Numbered from the stretch's first letter, positions 1 to 8,564 are shown. The stretch: 64,000 nt of DNA from UBA12481 sp964416825 (GCA_964416825.1 CAYQFT010000001.1:1-64000); one strand, 5' to 3'. Numbers and translations are program-made. Notes: generated by a model from the letters alone, not told the origin.

Positions 1-1828
1 ATCTCGATATATGGCGGGCCATTTCAGGAGCAATGTTCGACTGCAGACTGTCAATTATCTGAACCAATCTATTTGGCTCAAAAGTAGTGTTGAGGTGACT
101 CTGGAAAGTTTTCAGAAACAATTCCCTGAAATCGGGGTTGGTCATCATGATACGAAAGAAATCAGTTGATCCCGGATACTCCGGCGGAGTTTTCGTAGTA
201 GCCCATTCGATAGTGTTGTGCCAGACATAATCCAGACCAAGATCGAGGTCAAAGATTATCCAACGCCATTTCCCGCCCTCAATTCTCGGTCGCCAATATT
301 TGATATTACCACCTGGCCAGTCGACATTGGCAAAATAGATTTCGGCCACATTATAATTAATATATTCTTGGATATCAACCCGATCCTTCACCCACGCATA
401 ATTATCAGCATTCGAAATGTCGTTATTTTTTAGAAAAGCCAGGAGCTCCGTATAGTTTTTCGAATCCCCTTCTTTAACTACCATTGCAACCTGGGAGATG
501 ATGTCAAGGTTGGATTTATCAAAACCATGATTATCCTGTATATAGTCATCTCCGATAAATTCCCGCAGGTTATGTATACCCCAGTAATCCCCGTTGAGAA
601 AAACAATGGTTGGCCGGTAAGCCTGATAGTCGATGTCCATTTGCCCGGCAATAATAGTCTGAGCCAGTCCGTCCTTCATCATAGAAAAGGCCCAATCGTT
701 GCCTGATGTTCTTAGTTTAATGTCGTTAAAGGTCTTCACTTCCTTGTCCTTAAAAAACCGATAATCAAATCTGGGTTCTCCATATGAACGACGGGCAGTG
801 AGTCTTAATGACTTCTGACTAGATGTTCGTGACAGTGCGCCGGCGATTTTCAATCCTGAAAGTTGTGCTATTTTAACCGAGCGATCCCGTTCGAAAAACT
901 CTACAAAAGCCTCTTTTTCCCAATCCTGCCAGAAATTTCCATTTCCCCACCCCCAAACATAATTTCTACCAGGAACATAAATCCCGGTATCCTCATCCCA
1001 CAGATTCTTTGGATTAGTTGTAATGGAAAACACGGGCAGAGTGGTAGGCTCACTTATAAAGTAGGTTTGTGTTACGATCGGTGATGCAGCAGCTTCATCC
1101 TTATAAACGCGAGCCCGGATCACAGTCGTTACCTTGATCTCTAGGGGGTTCGTATAGCGGTCAGAAGCAGCGGCCGGGTCTGATCCGTCGCGCGTATATC
1201 GAATTATACCTGAACCTCCAGGGATGGATAACACCAGGCTAATCGGGCCTCCGTAAAAACCTCGCTCAAGGGAGAATACGGGCGGCGGGCTTACCAGGTT
1301 ACCTGTCTGCCCATTATTCGTGGCCCCGGGTGTTGGTTTCAGAAAGAAAACCCATTGTTGTGACCCATCCGTAAGCCTTCCATAGTACACACTGGACAAT
1401 TGAGATCCAAATCGCACCGAATCCATAACGATTCCCATGGTAGAAGTAAGTGCAATGTACTCTCCGGCAACATTTAACCTGAAATTAGTGTGGGTACTTG
1501 AGTTCTTGTTATCAGCCCAAACCAGCAGGAAACCACCAGCAGGTATTTGGGCGTTACCTGAAAAAGGCCATTTAAGCAAATTCGTTGGATCATCCGTAAG
1601 GTACATTCCGGTAAGACTTATCGCCTGATCACTGGAATTATACAATTCGATCCAATCGCCATATTCATTAAAATCAGGGTCGCGGACTCCGGCATCATTA
1701 TCTGCACAGAATTCATTGATTTTTACCTGAGCAGACAGAGAAGAAACCAGAAACAATATAAAAACGAAAATCAGCATCCATATTCTGGATAATGAATTCC
1801 AAAAAAGAAACAATTGTATGCGTTTCAT
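1..1828 (-). CDS. Secreted LTD / chitobiase-like / CotH-kinase protein (3' end outside window)
   Basis: I translated this frame from the ATG at 1828; it stays open to the window edge, so about 609 N-terminal residues are seen and the C-terminus is missing. An uncleaved-looking start (MKRIQL) leads into a hydrophobic signal segment ending near residue 33 (SLSAQ). Residues about 34-150 resemble a lamin-tail domain (VKINEF, GDWIELYN, LLVWADN). Residues about 183-260 resemble a chitobiase/beta-hexosaminidase C-terminal domain (IRYTRDGSDP). From about 265 on it looks like a CotH kinase-like domain, with NGDYWGIHNLRE near 412 and IIFDLDLG near 527. CotH proteins are atypical secreted kinases, best known from spore coats; the substrate here is unknown. 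It lies downstream of the GH16-like lipoprotein on the same strand, across a gap of about 90 bases. The family call is from motifs only. Confidence 0.8.
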   Translation of the reverse strand, partial: MKRIQLFLFWNSLSRIWMLIFVFILFLVSSLSAQVKINEFCADNDAGVRDPDFNEYGDWIELYNSSDQAISLTGMYLTDDPTNLLKWPFSGNAQIPAGGFLLVWADNKNSSTHTNFRLNVAGEYIALTSTMGIVMDSVRFGSQLSSVYYGRLTDGSQQWVFFLKPTPGATNNGQTGNLVSPPPVFSLERGFYGGPISLVLSIPGGSGIIRYTRDGSDPAAASDRYTNPLEIKVTTVIRARVYKDEAAASPIVTQTYFISEPTTLPVFSITTNPKNLWDEDTGIYVPGRNYVWGWGNGNFWQDWEKEAFVEFFERDRSVKIAQLSGLKIAGALSRTSSQKSLRLTARRSYGEPRFDYRFFKDKEVKTFNDIKLRTSGNDWAFSMMKDGLAQTIIAGQMDIDYQAYRPTIVFLNGDYWGIHNLREFIGDDYIQDNHGFDKSNLDIISQVAMVVKEGDSKNYTELLAFLKNNDISNADNYAWVKDRVDIQEYINYNVAEIYFANVDWPGGNIKYWRPRIEGGKWRWIIFDLDLGLDYVWHNTIEWATTKTPPEYPGSTDFFRIMMTNPDFRELFLKTFQSHLNTTFEPNRLVQIIDSLQSNIAPEMARHISR

Positions 1829-1919
1829 TCAAATACACCGCTAATTATGGCCAATACACGCAGAAATGCAAATATCATGCAAATTAGTAAAACATAGAAA
1901 ACAACGAAAAGTTAACCGG

Positions 1920-2714
1920 CTAAGACTGGAGACTGGAGATCGGTATATAGGTTACTTTCCGAATAATTATCTCGGCCTCTCTTTGGTTTGTCGGTGGCAT
2001 GCCATCAACCAGCCACAGATTGATGCGAATTTCAGCATTTCGAATTCTGGGCCCCTGGGTGCTGTTGTATAGCCAACTGTTTATGGTTCCACCAGGATAG
2101 GACTTTTCCACATGCCCGTGATAGCTCTCAAAAAATACAAAGTCTCTGCCAGTGGTAAACTCATGCGTACTATAGTCACCTTTAAGTTCGATCTGGAAAC
2201 GATGAATATTCTTGGCTCTTGAATAGGGCTGCACAACAAATTGGGCATTGCCATCATCGGGATTTCCCCACCTGCTGAATTCGACATCAACCTCCTGATG
2301 ATAAGCACGCGGATGTGTATTCCAGGTAAACAGTCCAGCAACTACGCGGCTATCCAGGTTGTCAACCCGCGAGGCCAATTGAAAAGTAAACCTTCCATTC
2401 GAGAATTTCCTTTGCGAAAAAACCTCGGCACAATACCAAACACCGTTCTTTTCCCTGATTTTAAGGTGAAGAAATCCTTTCGAATCAACCCACACCTGAT
2501 CAGAACCTGATCCAAAAAAATTCGGGCCGGGCCCCACCAATTCAGACGCCTCTTTGACAAACCAGGTTAAACCTGAAAACTGGATTGTTCTATGGTGCTG
2601 TAATGGAGGCTGATAGGTTAAGCAGGATGAAAGTATGAATAAGAAAACAATGAGGGCGACTTTTACTGATGTCAATAGGTTAAAGGATTTGTTGGCTACA
2701 AACATTTTTATCAT
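1920..2714 (-). CDS. GH16-like (concanavalin-fold) lipoprotein
   Basis: A 264-residue protein with a lipoprotein signal: hydrophobic residues 17-30 followed by LSSC, lipidated Cys about 31. The rest looks like a family 16 glycoside hydrolase-type beta-sandwich. It has the catalytic signature ExDxE as EVDVE at residues 141-145, followed by FSRWG, with FTFQLASR and GLFTWN strands before it. GH16 enzymes cleave beta-1,3 or beta-1,4 glycans such as laminarin, agar or xyloglucan; the substrate cannot be read here. The start overlaps the stop of the upstream unknown gene by four bases (ATGA), so the two are translationally coupled and probably act together in the envelope. The last codons sit in a small repeat (actggag twice). 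It could be a GH16-like binding protein instead of an active enzyme, although both Glu residues are present. Confidence 0.7.
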   Translation of the reverse strand: MIKMFVANKSFNLLTSVKVALIVFLFILSSCLTYQPPLQHHRTIQFSGLTWFVKEASELVGPGPNFFGSGSDQVWVDSKGFLHLKIREKNGVWYCAEVFSQRKFSNGRFTFQLASRVDNLDSRVVAGLFTWNTHPRAYHQEVDVEFSRWGNPDDGNAQFVVQPYSRAKNIHRFQIELKGDYSTHEFTTGRDFVFFESYHGHVEKSYPGGTINSWLYNSTQGPRIRNAEIRINLWLVDGMPPTNQREAEIIIRKVTYIPISSLQS

Positions 2715-3946
2715 TTCAAGGTGCGGTAATAATCGTTCATGATTCTACTCATCATGGGTCGGTAAAGCCGGTAGAAAAACTTTGAACGTGTCGACAGGTC
2801 TTCACTGGAAAAGGCAGATGATACTAATCCGGATCCCGCGAAATACGCAGGTCTTGTTTTGATTGGGTTATCGCTGAAATCCGCTCCGAAATAATAATAA
2901 GGAGATGGCCCGGTCGATTCCATGACGCCTGGAAACTCGGAAGGAATATTAAACAACCTCAAAATAGAATCCCCTTTTTCATTAGGCTCGATCCGAAAGG
3001 TAGAGACGATGGTATTACTATCATTGGAAGGAAGGGAAATATCAAACCAAAAAGGGTAATGAACCTTGTCAATCATTTTAAACTTTTTTTGGCCATATTC
3101 GCCAGTATAAATGTAGGGGATAATCACGTCGAGATGAGTTGAATCCTCAAGAATCTCTATCCAATCGTCCTCACGGGCAAAAACAATCCCGCCTTTGGTA
3201 AATGGCCAAACTCCTCCGTGCTGTTTAAGATAATTGGTGTAAACCCACAAAGGAAACTCTTCGTTACGCAACGGGTCCAGCGGATCGAAATACCGTCCCA
3301 CCCAACCGGTCCATTTTGTGTTTATTACCTTCCCTGCTTCATAACGGATTGCTCTAGGAGTTGGATGGTGATAATAGTTAAACTCAGTAAGAATCAATTT
3401 ACGCTGAGCCTTCATTCGTTGCAGGAGATAGAGTTCCTTTTTTGTCATGCCGCCATATATCTCTTGAGAACGTTCTTTCCAGAGGAGGGTATCCCTGAAC
3501 CACTCATTCACATAAATACCATACATATCTGTATAAAAAACCATATCCAATTCTTTGGAAAGGGCATCGATTTCGGGATAAGAAAGGTTTGCCTTCGAAA
3601 TTTTGTCAAATCTGGCCGAACCGGTACTTGTTATCGTTGATGAGTCAATAGTGGCTGAGACAACACTGTCGAGGTCATAAATATTATAGTCACCACCGCG
3701 CTCAACCGGGAAAAAGCCCCAGTAATCCTTGACGATTTTGTACATCTTGCGGTTGGGCTTGGCAAATTTATGGTGGGTTAGAATCCAGTTGAACGAGCGG
3801 TGCTCAGGGCCGTATACTTCCGGCACGGTTTTATCAAGTATGAAAATGTTGATCGGTCTGACCGGACGGATGGCCCATGCCAGAAAGCTCCACAGCGGGA
3901 TGAGGAGTATTGCGACAATCAGTAACCTTATTAACCTTGGTGACAT
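2711..3946 (-). CDS. Membrane-anchored protein of unknown function
   Basis: A 411-residue protein I do not recognise. The N-terminus has one strongly hydrophobic segment (residues about 5-25, LIRLLIVAILLIPLWSF) with few charges, suggesting a single membrane anchor with the bulk outside the cytoplasm. The body is soluble-looking and rich in aromatic residues, with notable stretches FYTDMYGIYVNEW, EFNYYHHPTP, WTGWVGRYFDPLD, YPFWFDI and SPYYYFGADF. I see no cysteine pairs and no nucleotide-binding motif. It is translationally coupled to the downstream GH16-like lipoprotein, which suggests work on a cell-surface or exported polysaccharide. The aromatic-rich surface would fit glycan binding or processing, but that is inference. 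The start is the first ATG; the upstream methylase gene ends 52 bases before it. Confidence 0.6.
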   Translation of the reverse strand: MSPRLIRLLIVAILLIPLWSFLAWAIRPVRPINIFILDKTVPEVYGPEHRSFNWILTHHKFAKPNRKMYKIVKDYWGFFPVERGGDYNIYDLDSVVSATIDSSTITSTGSARFDKISKANLSYPEIDALSKELDMVFYTDMYGIYVNEWFRDTLLWKERSQEIYGGMTKKELYLLQRMKAQRKLILTEFNYYHHPTPRAIRYEAGKVINTKWTGWVGRYFDPLDPLRNEEFPLWVYTNYLKQHGGVWPFTKGGIVFAREDDWIEILEDSTHLDVIIPYIYTGEYGQKKFKMIDKVHYPFWFDISLPSNDSNTIVSTFRIEPNEKGDSILRLFNIPSEFPGVMESTGPSPYYYFGADFSDNPIKTRPAYFAGSGLVSSAFSSEDLSTRSKFFYRLYRPMMSRIMNDYYRTLK

Positions 3947-3998
3947 TTGGCTGAATATTAATGATAAATGGCCTCTTTATGAGGAAAAGTAAAAATAA

Positions 3999-4706
3999 TT
4001 ATTTAGCAGAAATCAAAAAAATAGCTGGGCGTTTGTTAAGGTCCGGAATATTCTGAGACCATTCCCAAACCTGGGCTGTTCTAATAAACTCTGAACCGGA
4101 TGTCAGATCCGCTGATACAGACAACCATGATTCCGGAGAGAGTGTCTGAATCAGGTCTGATAGCAATTGTCTGTTCCTATACGGAGCCTCAATAAAAATC
4201 TGAGTTTCCTTATGCATTCTTGATCTTTGCTCAATCTCCCTGATTTTTCTAATTCTATCGGGGGCCTTAACAGGAAGATAGCCAAGAAAAGCAAAACTTT
4301 GGCCGTTCAATCCTGAGGCCATAAGTGCCAGTATCACCGAACTGGGGCCGGTAAGGGGTTTAACCTGGATGCCCGATTGATGCGCCAGCCTGACAATATC
4401 GGCACCCGGGTCTGCCACTCCCGGGCAACCTGATTCAGAAAGCACTCCACCATCAGCACCCTGAAGGATAGGACTTAATAGTGGAGCCAGTTCGTGCACA
4501 CGAGTATGTTCGTTTAGCATCCCCCACTCGATCTCCTCTAAAACCTCTTTTAAACCAGCCCGAACAAGGAAACGGCGCGCACTCTTCTCGTTCTCAACAA
4601 TAAAGTACCGGATAGTTCGCACCTGCTCGAGTACACTTTGAGATAACACATTACCCGGATTGCCATCATCCAGAACATTGGGTATGAGCCAGAGAGTCCC
4701 TTTCAT
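3999..4706 (-). CDS. SAM-dependent methyltransferase, RsmI / tetrapyrrole methylase family
   Basis: A 235-residue protein of the tetrapyrrole-methylase fold. It opens with GTLWLIPNVLDD, carries the GGVLSESGCPGVADPGADIV loop that in RsmI proteins binds SAM (SEAGCPGVADPG-like), and then VKPLTGPSSVILALMASGLNGQSFAFLGYLP. RsmI 2'-O-methylates C1402 of 16S rRNA. This shorter variant is common in Bacteroidota beside or instead of a full-length RsmI, and its exact target is less certain. It is divergent from the MBL-fold hydrolase gene, with only about 55 bases between the start codons, so the region must hold both promoters. The start ATG at 4706 gives the expected MKGTLWLIP beginning. Confidence 0.8.
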   Translation of the reverse strand: MKGTLWLIPNVLDDGNPGNVLSQSVLEQVRTIRYFIVENEKSARRFLVRAGLKEVLEEIEWGMLNEHTRVHELAPLLSPILQGADGGVLSESGCPGVADPGADIVRLAHQSGIQVKPLTGPSSVILALMASGLNGQSFAFLGYLPVKAPDRIRKIREIEQRSRMHKETQIFIEAPYRNRQLLSDLIQTLSPESWLSVSADLTSGSEFIRTAQVWEWSQNIPDLNKRPAIFLISAK

Positions 4707-4737
4707 CCTTCAAATGTATAAAAAACCCCATGATTGC

Positions 4738-4745
4738 TATCTTTG
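4738..4745 (+). promoter_or_regulatory. Bacteroidota -7 element (TATCTTTG) before MBL-hydrolase gene
   Basis: TATCTTTG matches the Bacteroidota consensus TAnnTTTG. It lies 16 bases before the ATG at 4762, giving a leader of about 10 bases. It lies downstream of the longer ATG choices in the same frame, which supports 4762 as the true start. No clear -33 TTG is seen. Confidence 0.55.
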
Positions 4746-4761
4746 CAGATTACTATTCGAC

Positions 4762-5535
4762 ATGACTTCCCAGCCTTCAATTACATTACTTGGAACCGGA
4801 ACATCACTCGGGGTTCCCATCATCGGCTGTCAATGCAAAGTATGCACATCAACTGACCCGAGGGATAACCGCCTGCGATCATCAGCCATGATTAAATGGA
4901 ACGGTAAAACCCTTCTTGTGGATGCCGGGCCGGATTTCAGGCAGCAAATGCTGCGCGCCAACGTAACTAAGTTGGATTGCATTTTACTTTCTCATGAGCA
5001 TAAGGATCATGTTTCGGGGTTAGATGATATTCGGGCGCTTAACTTCCTTCATAAGAAGCCCATTGACATCTATTCTGAAAAGCGTGTGCAGGAATCCATC
5101 CGAAAAGATTTTGCTTATGTTTTTGCAGTTATCCAATACCCCGGAACACCTCAGATGAATTTACATACTATTCATAATGAGAACTTTTGCTTTGACGGCA
5201 ATACCATAATCCCAATCCGGGCATACCACTACAAACTTCCAATTCTTGGCTTTAGGTTTGGTGATATTTCATACATTACGGACGCCAACTCAATTCCTGA
5301 TCAGGAAATAGATAAGATAAAAGGATCTAAAATACTCATTATTAACGCACTGAGGTGGGAACCCCACATGTCGCACTTCAGCATTCCGGAAGTCCTGAAA
5401 CTTATTGAGAAATTATCACCGGAAAAAGTCTATCTGACTCATCTATCGCATCAGGCCGGCACGCATGCTGACTTACTGCAGCGTTTGCCTGCCGATGTTG
5501 AGCCGGCATATGATGGGTTGACTATAACATGTTAG
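4762..5535 (+). CDS. MBL-fold metallo-hydrolase, PhnP-like
   Basis: A protein of about 257 residues from ATG 4762. It begins with the beta-strand and loop LLGTGTSLGVPIIGCQCKVC, typical of the PhnP-like branch of the metallo-beta-lactamase superfamily. The metal-binding motif HxHxDH is present as HEHKDH, with further ligands in the C-terminal half (ITDAN and THLSHQAG). PhnP is a cyclic-phosphate phosphodiesterase and relatives include tRNase Z-like enzymes; the substrate here is unknown. An earlier in-frame ATG at 4660 would add 34 residues lacking family resemblance and would overlap the divergent methylase gene, so I chose 4762. The gene ends in a four-base tail-to-tail overlap with an FKBP gene. 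Confidence 0.85.
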   Translation: MTSQPSITLLGTGTSLGVPIIGCQCKVCTSTDPRDNRLRSSAMIKWNGKTLLVDAGPDFRQQMLRANVTKLDCILLSHEHKDHVSGLDDIRALNFLHKKPIDIYSEKRVQESIRKDFAYVFAVIQYPGTPQMNLHTIHNENFCFDGNTIIPIRAYHYKLPILGFRFGDISYITDANSIPDQEIDKIKGSKILIINALRWEPHMSHFSIPEVLKLIEKLSPEKVYLTHLSHQAGTHADLLQRLPADVEPAYDGLTITC

Positions 5536-5984
5536 TTAACTTCGATCAACTCAACTTCAAAAACCAGAGGAGAATAACCGGGAATCCCTGAATTTCCATA
5601 GGGTCCATATGCCAGTGCAGAGGGTATCAGCAGAATAGCCTTACCCCCCTCATTCATATAGCCAATGCCCTCGTCCCATCCTTTAATGACCCGACCGGCA
5701 CCTAGTATGAAAGTATAGATTCCGGAATCAAAAACAGTTCCATCTGTAAAAGTCCCTTTATACTTTACCTTAACCTGATCTCCATTATCGGCATCTGCAC
5801 CGCTGCCCTTCTTTGTCTCAACATAGTAGAGCCCACTTGCAGTCGGGCTGACGCTGTAGCCATGATCCTCAAGATATTTGGACATGGCAAGTTTCTCTTT
5901 TTCGATTGGGTCATCTTTGGTGCAGCCGACGACCAAAATGATCATACTCATGGCGAAAAGGAAAGGTAGATAAAGTCTGCTCAT
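5532..5984 (-). CDS. FKBP-type peptidyl-prolyl isomerase lipoprotein (copy 1)
   Basis: A 150-residue lipoprotein: hydrophobic signal and ILVVGC lipobox, lipidated Cys 21. One FKBP domain fills residues about 50-150 (GDQVKVKYKGTFTDGTVFDS, VIKGWDEGI, LAYGPYGN, LVFEVELIEV). It catalyses cis-trans isomerisation of prolyl bonds in exported proteins, probably from the periplasmic face of a membrane. It is the last gene of a four-gene minus-strand operon (DHH phosphoesterase and three FKBP genes) with a 7-base gap to the previous gene. The aromatic and Asp residues around the FK506 pocket look conserved, so this copy is probably active. Confidence 0.9.
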   Translation of the reverse strand: MSRLYLPFLFAMSMIILVVGCTKDDPIEKEKLAMSKYLEDHGYSVSPTASGLYYVETKKGSGADADNGDQVKVKYKGTFTDGTVFDSGIYTFILGAGRVIKGWDEGIGYMNEGGKAILLIPSALAYGPYGNSGIPGYSPLVFEVELIEVN

Positions 5985-5991
5985 AGGTCAA

Positions 5992-6843
5992 TCATCTTAT
6001 TTCAAGTAATTCAACATCAAATACGAGTGTGGAATAAGGCAGGATCAGGTTGGAATAACCATTCTTGCCATAGGCTAAATCAGAGGGTACAATAAATCTC
6101 GCCTGGCCTCCTTCCTTCATATAAAGAAAACCCTCTTCCCAGCCCTTGATAACCTGGCCCTGCCCCAAAATAAAACTGAAGGGTTTTCCCCGCTGTACGG
6201 ATGAGTCAAAGATTTTACCATCTATGGTTTTTCCGGTATAATGGACGACCAAAGTCCTGCCATTCTCAGCCTTCCGGCCGCTTCCCTGCTTTAACTCGAT
6301 ATAGTAAAGGCCAGATGAAGCAGGTTTTACGGTAGTATTAGTCAACTCGATAAAATCCTTAAGCAATCCCATTTCCTGCTCACGATCCGAATGATAAATG
6401 CTGGCTTTTTCCTCTTCTAGCTCACGGGAAGTCAAAATATTCTTCAATTTCAAATAGATATATACCGGATCGCCCTGCTGAAACTCATCAGGCAAATCCC
6501 TTTTTTTGTGTTTTTCAAAATAATTTGCAGCATCAAGCTTGAAGCATACACTGTCACCAACCTGAATAAGAGCAAGAGCCGTATAAAAGTCGCCCTTATA
6601 CATGGGTTTGCCAAGCTGCATGCGATAGAAATCTGAGCGGTCTACCACTCTGCCGTCTTCCGTCGAAATTTTCATCGACAATACCAGAATATCGCCGGGG
6701 GAAGGTGTAACGCCCTCAGGATTCATGGTAAAAAATCTATAAGAAAGGCCGCTTGGATGATTTTGAAACCCTTTATCGGACTTGTTGCAGGATTGTAGAG
6801 ACAGTATAACAAGGATAAACGCAATCCAAAAGTACAGCTTCAT
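5992..6843 (-). CDS. Two-domain FKBP-type peptidyl-prolyl isomerase lipoprotein (copy 2)
   Basis: A 283-residue lipoprotein with lipobox SLQSC (Cys 19). The C-terminal half (residues about 175-283) is a canonical FKBP domain: GRTLVVHYTGKTIDGKIFDS, VIKGWEEGFLYMKEGG, LAYGKNGYSNLILPYSTLVF. The N-terminal half (about 30-140) looks like a degenerate second FKBP domain: PGDILVLSMKISTEDGRVVDRS, IQVGDSVCFKLDAANYF, and a closing strand near YIYLKLKNI. The degenerate half may be a substrate-binding chaperone module. It sits between the other two FKBP genes, with gaps of 29 and 7 bases. Adjacent paralogues of differing length point to old tandem duplication followed by divergence. Confidence 0.88.
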   Translation of the reverse strand: MKLYFWIAFILVILSLQSCNKSDKGFQNHPSGLSYRFFTMNPEGVTPSPGDILVLSMKISTEDGRVVDRSDFYRMQLGKPMYKGDFYTALALIQVGDSVCFKLDAANYFEKHKKRDLPDEFQQGDPVYIYLKLKNILTSRELEEEKASIYHSDREQEMGLLKDFIELTNTTVKPASSGLYYIELKQGSGRKAENGRTLVVHYTGKTIDGKIFDSSVQRGKPFSFILGQGQVIKGWEEGFLYMKEGGQARFIVPSDLAYGKNGYSNLILPYSTLVFDVELLEIR

Positions 6844-6872
6844 GGCTCAAATTTTCGACAAATATAGCATTG

Positions 6873-7433
6873 TCAGAGTTTTCCCATCCTTCGTACGGAG
6901 CGGATTTTAATCAGATAGAGCAGAATTGCCCGAGGCGGAATTTTGTTACCATCACCAACAATTCCAAATCCAAGGTGGGGAGGAAGAACCAATCTGGCAC
7001 TGTCGCCCTCATTTAGAAGTTTAACCGCCTCATGGAGACCGGATTCAGCTTCTGACTTTTCGACCCGAAAAACTTTTGGGCCTGATTTATCGGAAGAATA
7101 GCAGAGGGTTCCATCGAGGAGGGATACCGAATACTCGAGGGTAACTTCATCTCCTGCAGTGATTTTATGACCATCATTTTTCTTGGTCTGAGAGTCCATG
7201 ATTACCTCGTAAAACAGACCGGTACCGGTTTGCTTAAGATTCCAACCTCTTTTGGCACCTTCATCCCTTATTATGGAAGCAGCCTTATTTACCAGTAGCT
7301 GGTTCACTTTAATCAATTGTTCCTGGGAACTGATCTTCTCCGGATCTTCATTTGGTAGAGGCTGATGCCTGTTTTGGCATCCGGCACCAAGCAGAGCAAG
7401 CAGGATTATAAATACTATGCCAACTGATCGCAT
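6873..7433 (-). CDS. FKBP-like lipoprotein, GldI-like candidate (copy 3)
   Basis: A 186-residue lipoprotein with lipobox LLGAGC (Cys 19). An FKBP-like domain covers residues about 75-180 (GDEVTLEYSVSLLDGTLCYSS, LLNEGDSARLVLPPHLGFGIVGDGNKIPPRAILLYLIKI). The pocket residues differ from the canonical set: the usual FD of the FDSS stretch is CY here, and the GW(D/E)EG stretch is replaced by LHEAVKLLNEG, so catalysis may be weak. In gliding Bacteroidota, GldI is an FKBP lipoprotein encoded near a DHH phosphoesterase and ndk, which matches this neighbourhood. No other gld gene is seen, so the GldI link rests on context. Fifteen bases separate it from the DHH gene upstream. Confidence 0.8.
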   Translation of the reverse strand: MRSVGIVFIILLALLGAGCQNRHQPLPNEDPEKISSQEQLIKVNQLLVNKAASIIRDEGAKRGWNLKQTGTGLFYEVIMDSQTKKNDGHKITAGDEVTLEYSVSLLDGTLCYSSDKSGPKVFRVEKSEAESGLHEAVKLLNEGDSARLVLPPHLGFGIVGDGNKIPPRAILLYLIKIRSVRRMGKL

Positions 7434-7448
7434 GGTGTGGTCGAGACT

Positions 7449-8465
7449 TCAAATTTTTAGGTAAGCCTTGTAATACTCCAAAGACTCTTCAAAATGACTC
7501 CGGGCTTGCTCCATATTGCCATAGAATCTGCCGCCGGCAGCATTCAGATGGCCGCCGCCATTAAAAAACCTTGAGGCAAATTCATTTGCTGGAAAAGTTC
7601 CTCTGGATCTTAAAGACAGTTTAATATGATCTTCCTGTTCAGTAAATAGTACCGAGAAAACAATCTTCCCAATTGATAGAGGATAGTTCACAAAGCCCTC
7701 GGTATCTCCCTTTTTATGGTTATAACGATTGAGGTCCTCCCGTGTCAAAGCAATATAGGCTGCACCAGTTCCCGGGATTATCTTCATCTTTTGCTCAAGG
7801 CTGTATCCAAGCAATCGCATTCTTTCAGCAGAGAACTGGTTATAGACCTCCTCATAGATCTTGTCTTTATCCCCACCGAGCCTCATAAGCGCCGCCACCG
7901 TTTCGAAGATTTCAGGATAGGAACAGCTAACCTTAAATCCGACTGTATCCGTCATGATTCCTGCCAAAAGACAGGTTGCAGCATCTGGTGAAATGAACGG
8001 TTCCATCCCCAGTGAAATCGCTGTTAGGTAGATTAACTCTGCTGTTGACCCTCTGGAGGGATCAATGAAACTCTGATCCGTAAACTGTTTTTGCGGAGGA
8101 TGGTGGTCAATAAGGACGGTTGGAACAGATGCGGCACGGAAACGACTTTCCATATCGCCCAACCTGTCAGGAGAATTGAAATCGACACAGATGATCATAT
8201 TTGCAGCGCAAAAGGCTTCTTCAGCAGCCTTCTTGCGATTTTTGCGCTCAAAAACTATGAGGTCCTTCTGGCCCGGTAACCACTTTAAGAAATCAGGTGC
8301 AGTATCTGGAACGGCCACCTGCACAGTGTGGCCCATTGCTGAAAGAATATGTTTAAACCCCAGAGCCGAACCTACAGCATCCCCATCAGGATTCTTATGA
8401 CTAAGAATTAGAAGGTTACGAGGTTCTGACAGGAATATTCTTAATTCTTCCAATATGTTTTCCAC
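7449..8465 (-). CDS. nrnA: DHH/DHHA1 phosphoesterase, NrnA-like (oligoribonuclease / PAP phosphatase)
   Basis: A DHH-family phosphoesterase of about 338 residues. Motifs in order: HKNPDGDAVGS near residues 23-33, ICVDFNSPDRLG, the DHH signature LIDHHPP, and the DHHA1 signature GGGHLNAAGG near the C-terminus. NrnA degrades short RNA oligonucleotides to mononucleotides and can dephosphorylate 3'-phosphoadenosine 5'-phosphate. The open frame reaches upstream to a TTG at 8525, but a -7 promoter element (TATCTTTG, 8499-8506) lies inside that extension. I therefore place the start at the GTG at 8465, which gives MENILEEL and the usual short N-terminus. It is first in an operon with three FKBP lipoprotein genes. 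Confidence 0.85.
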   Translation of the reverse strand: MENILEELRIFLSEPRNLLILSHKNPDGDAVGSALGFKHILSAMGHTVQVAVPDTAPDFLKWLPGQKDLIVFERKNRKKAAEEAFCAANMIICVDFNSPDRLGDMESRFRAASVPTVLIDHHPPQKQFTDQSFIDPSRGSTAELIYLTAISLGMEPFISPDAATCLLAGIMTDTVGFKVSCSYPEIFETVAALMRLGGDKDKIYEEVYNQFSAERMRLLGYSLEQKMKIIPGTGAAYIALTREDLNRYNHKKGDTEGFVNYPLSIGKIVFSVLFTEQEDHIKLSLRSRGTFPANEFASRFFNGGGHLNAAGGRFYGNMEQARSHFEESLEYYKAYLKI

Positions 8466-8498
8466 AATCGGGCAAAGAATTGTTTGATTTTTATCTGC

Positions 8499-8506
8499 CA
8501 AAGATA
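8499..8506 (-). promoter_or_regulatory. Bacteroidota -7 element for the nrnA-FKBP operon
   Basis: On the minus strand this reads TATCTTTG, a perfect TAnnTTTG match. It lies 33 bases upstream of the GTG at 8465 and inside the longer open frame that starts at a TTG at 8525, so it argues against that longer start. No convincing -33 element was found. Confidence 0.55.
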
Positions 8507-8564
8507 GTAATGTCAAAACACCCAATCGGGTAATTCATTACTTTTATAACATAAGTTTAAAACC

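Noticed and set aside
1829..1919. Small RNA or promoter between CotH-like and GH16-like genes
   Set aside because: A/T-rich sequence with only imperfect -7 matches; nothing further seen.
4660..4761. Longer start of the MBL-fold hydrolase
   Set aside because: It overlaps the divergent methylase gene and includes the promoter element.
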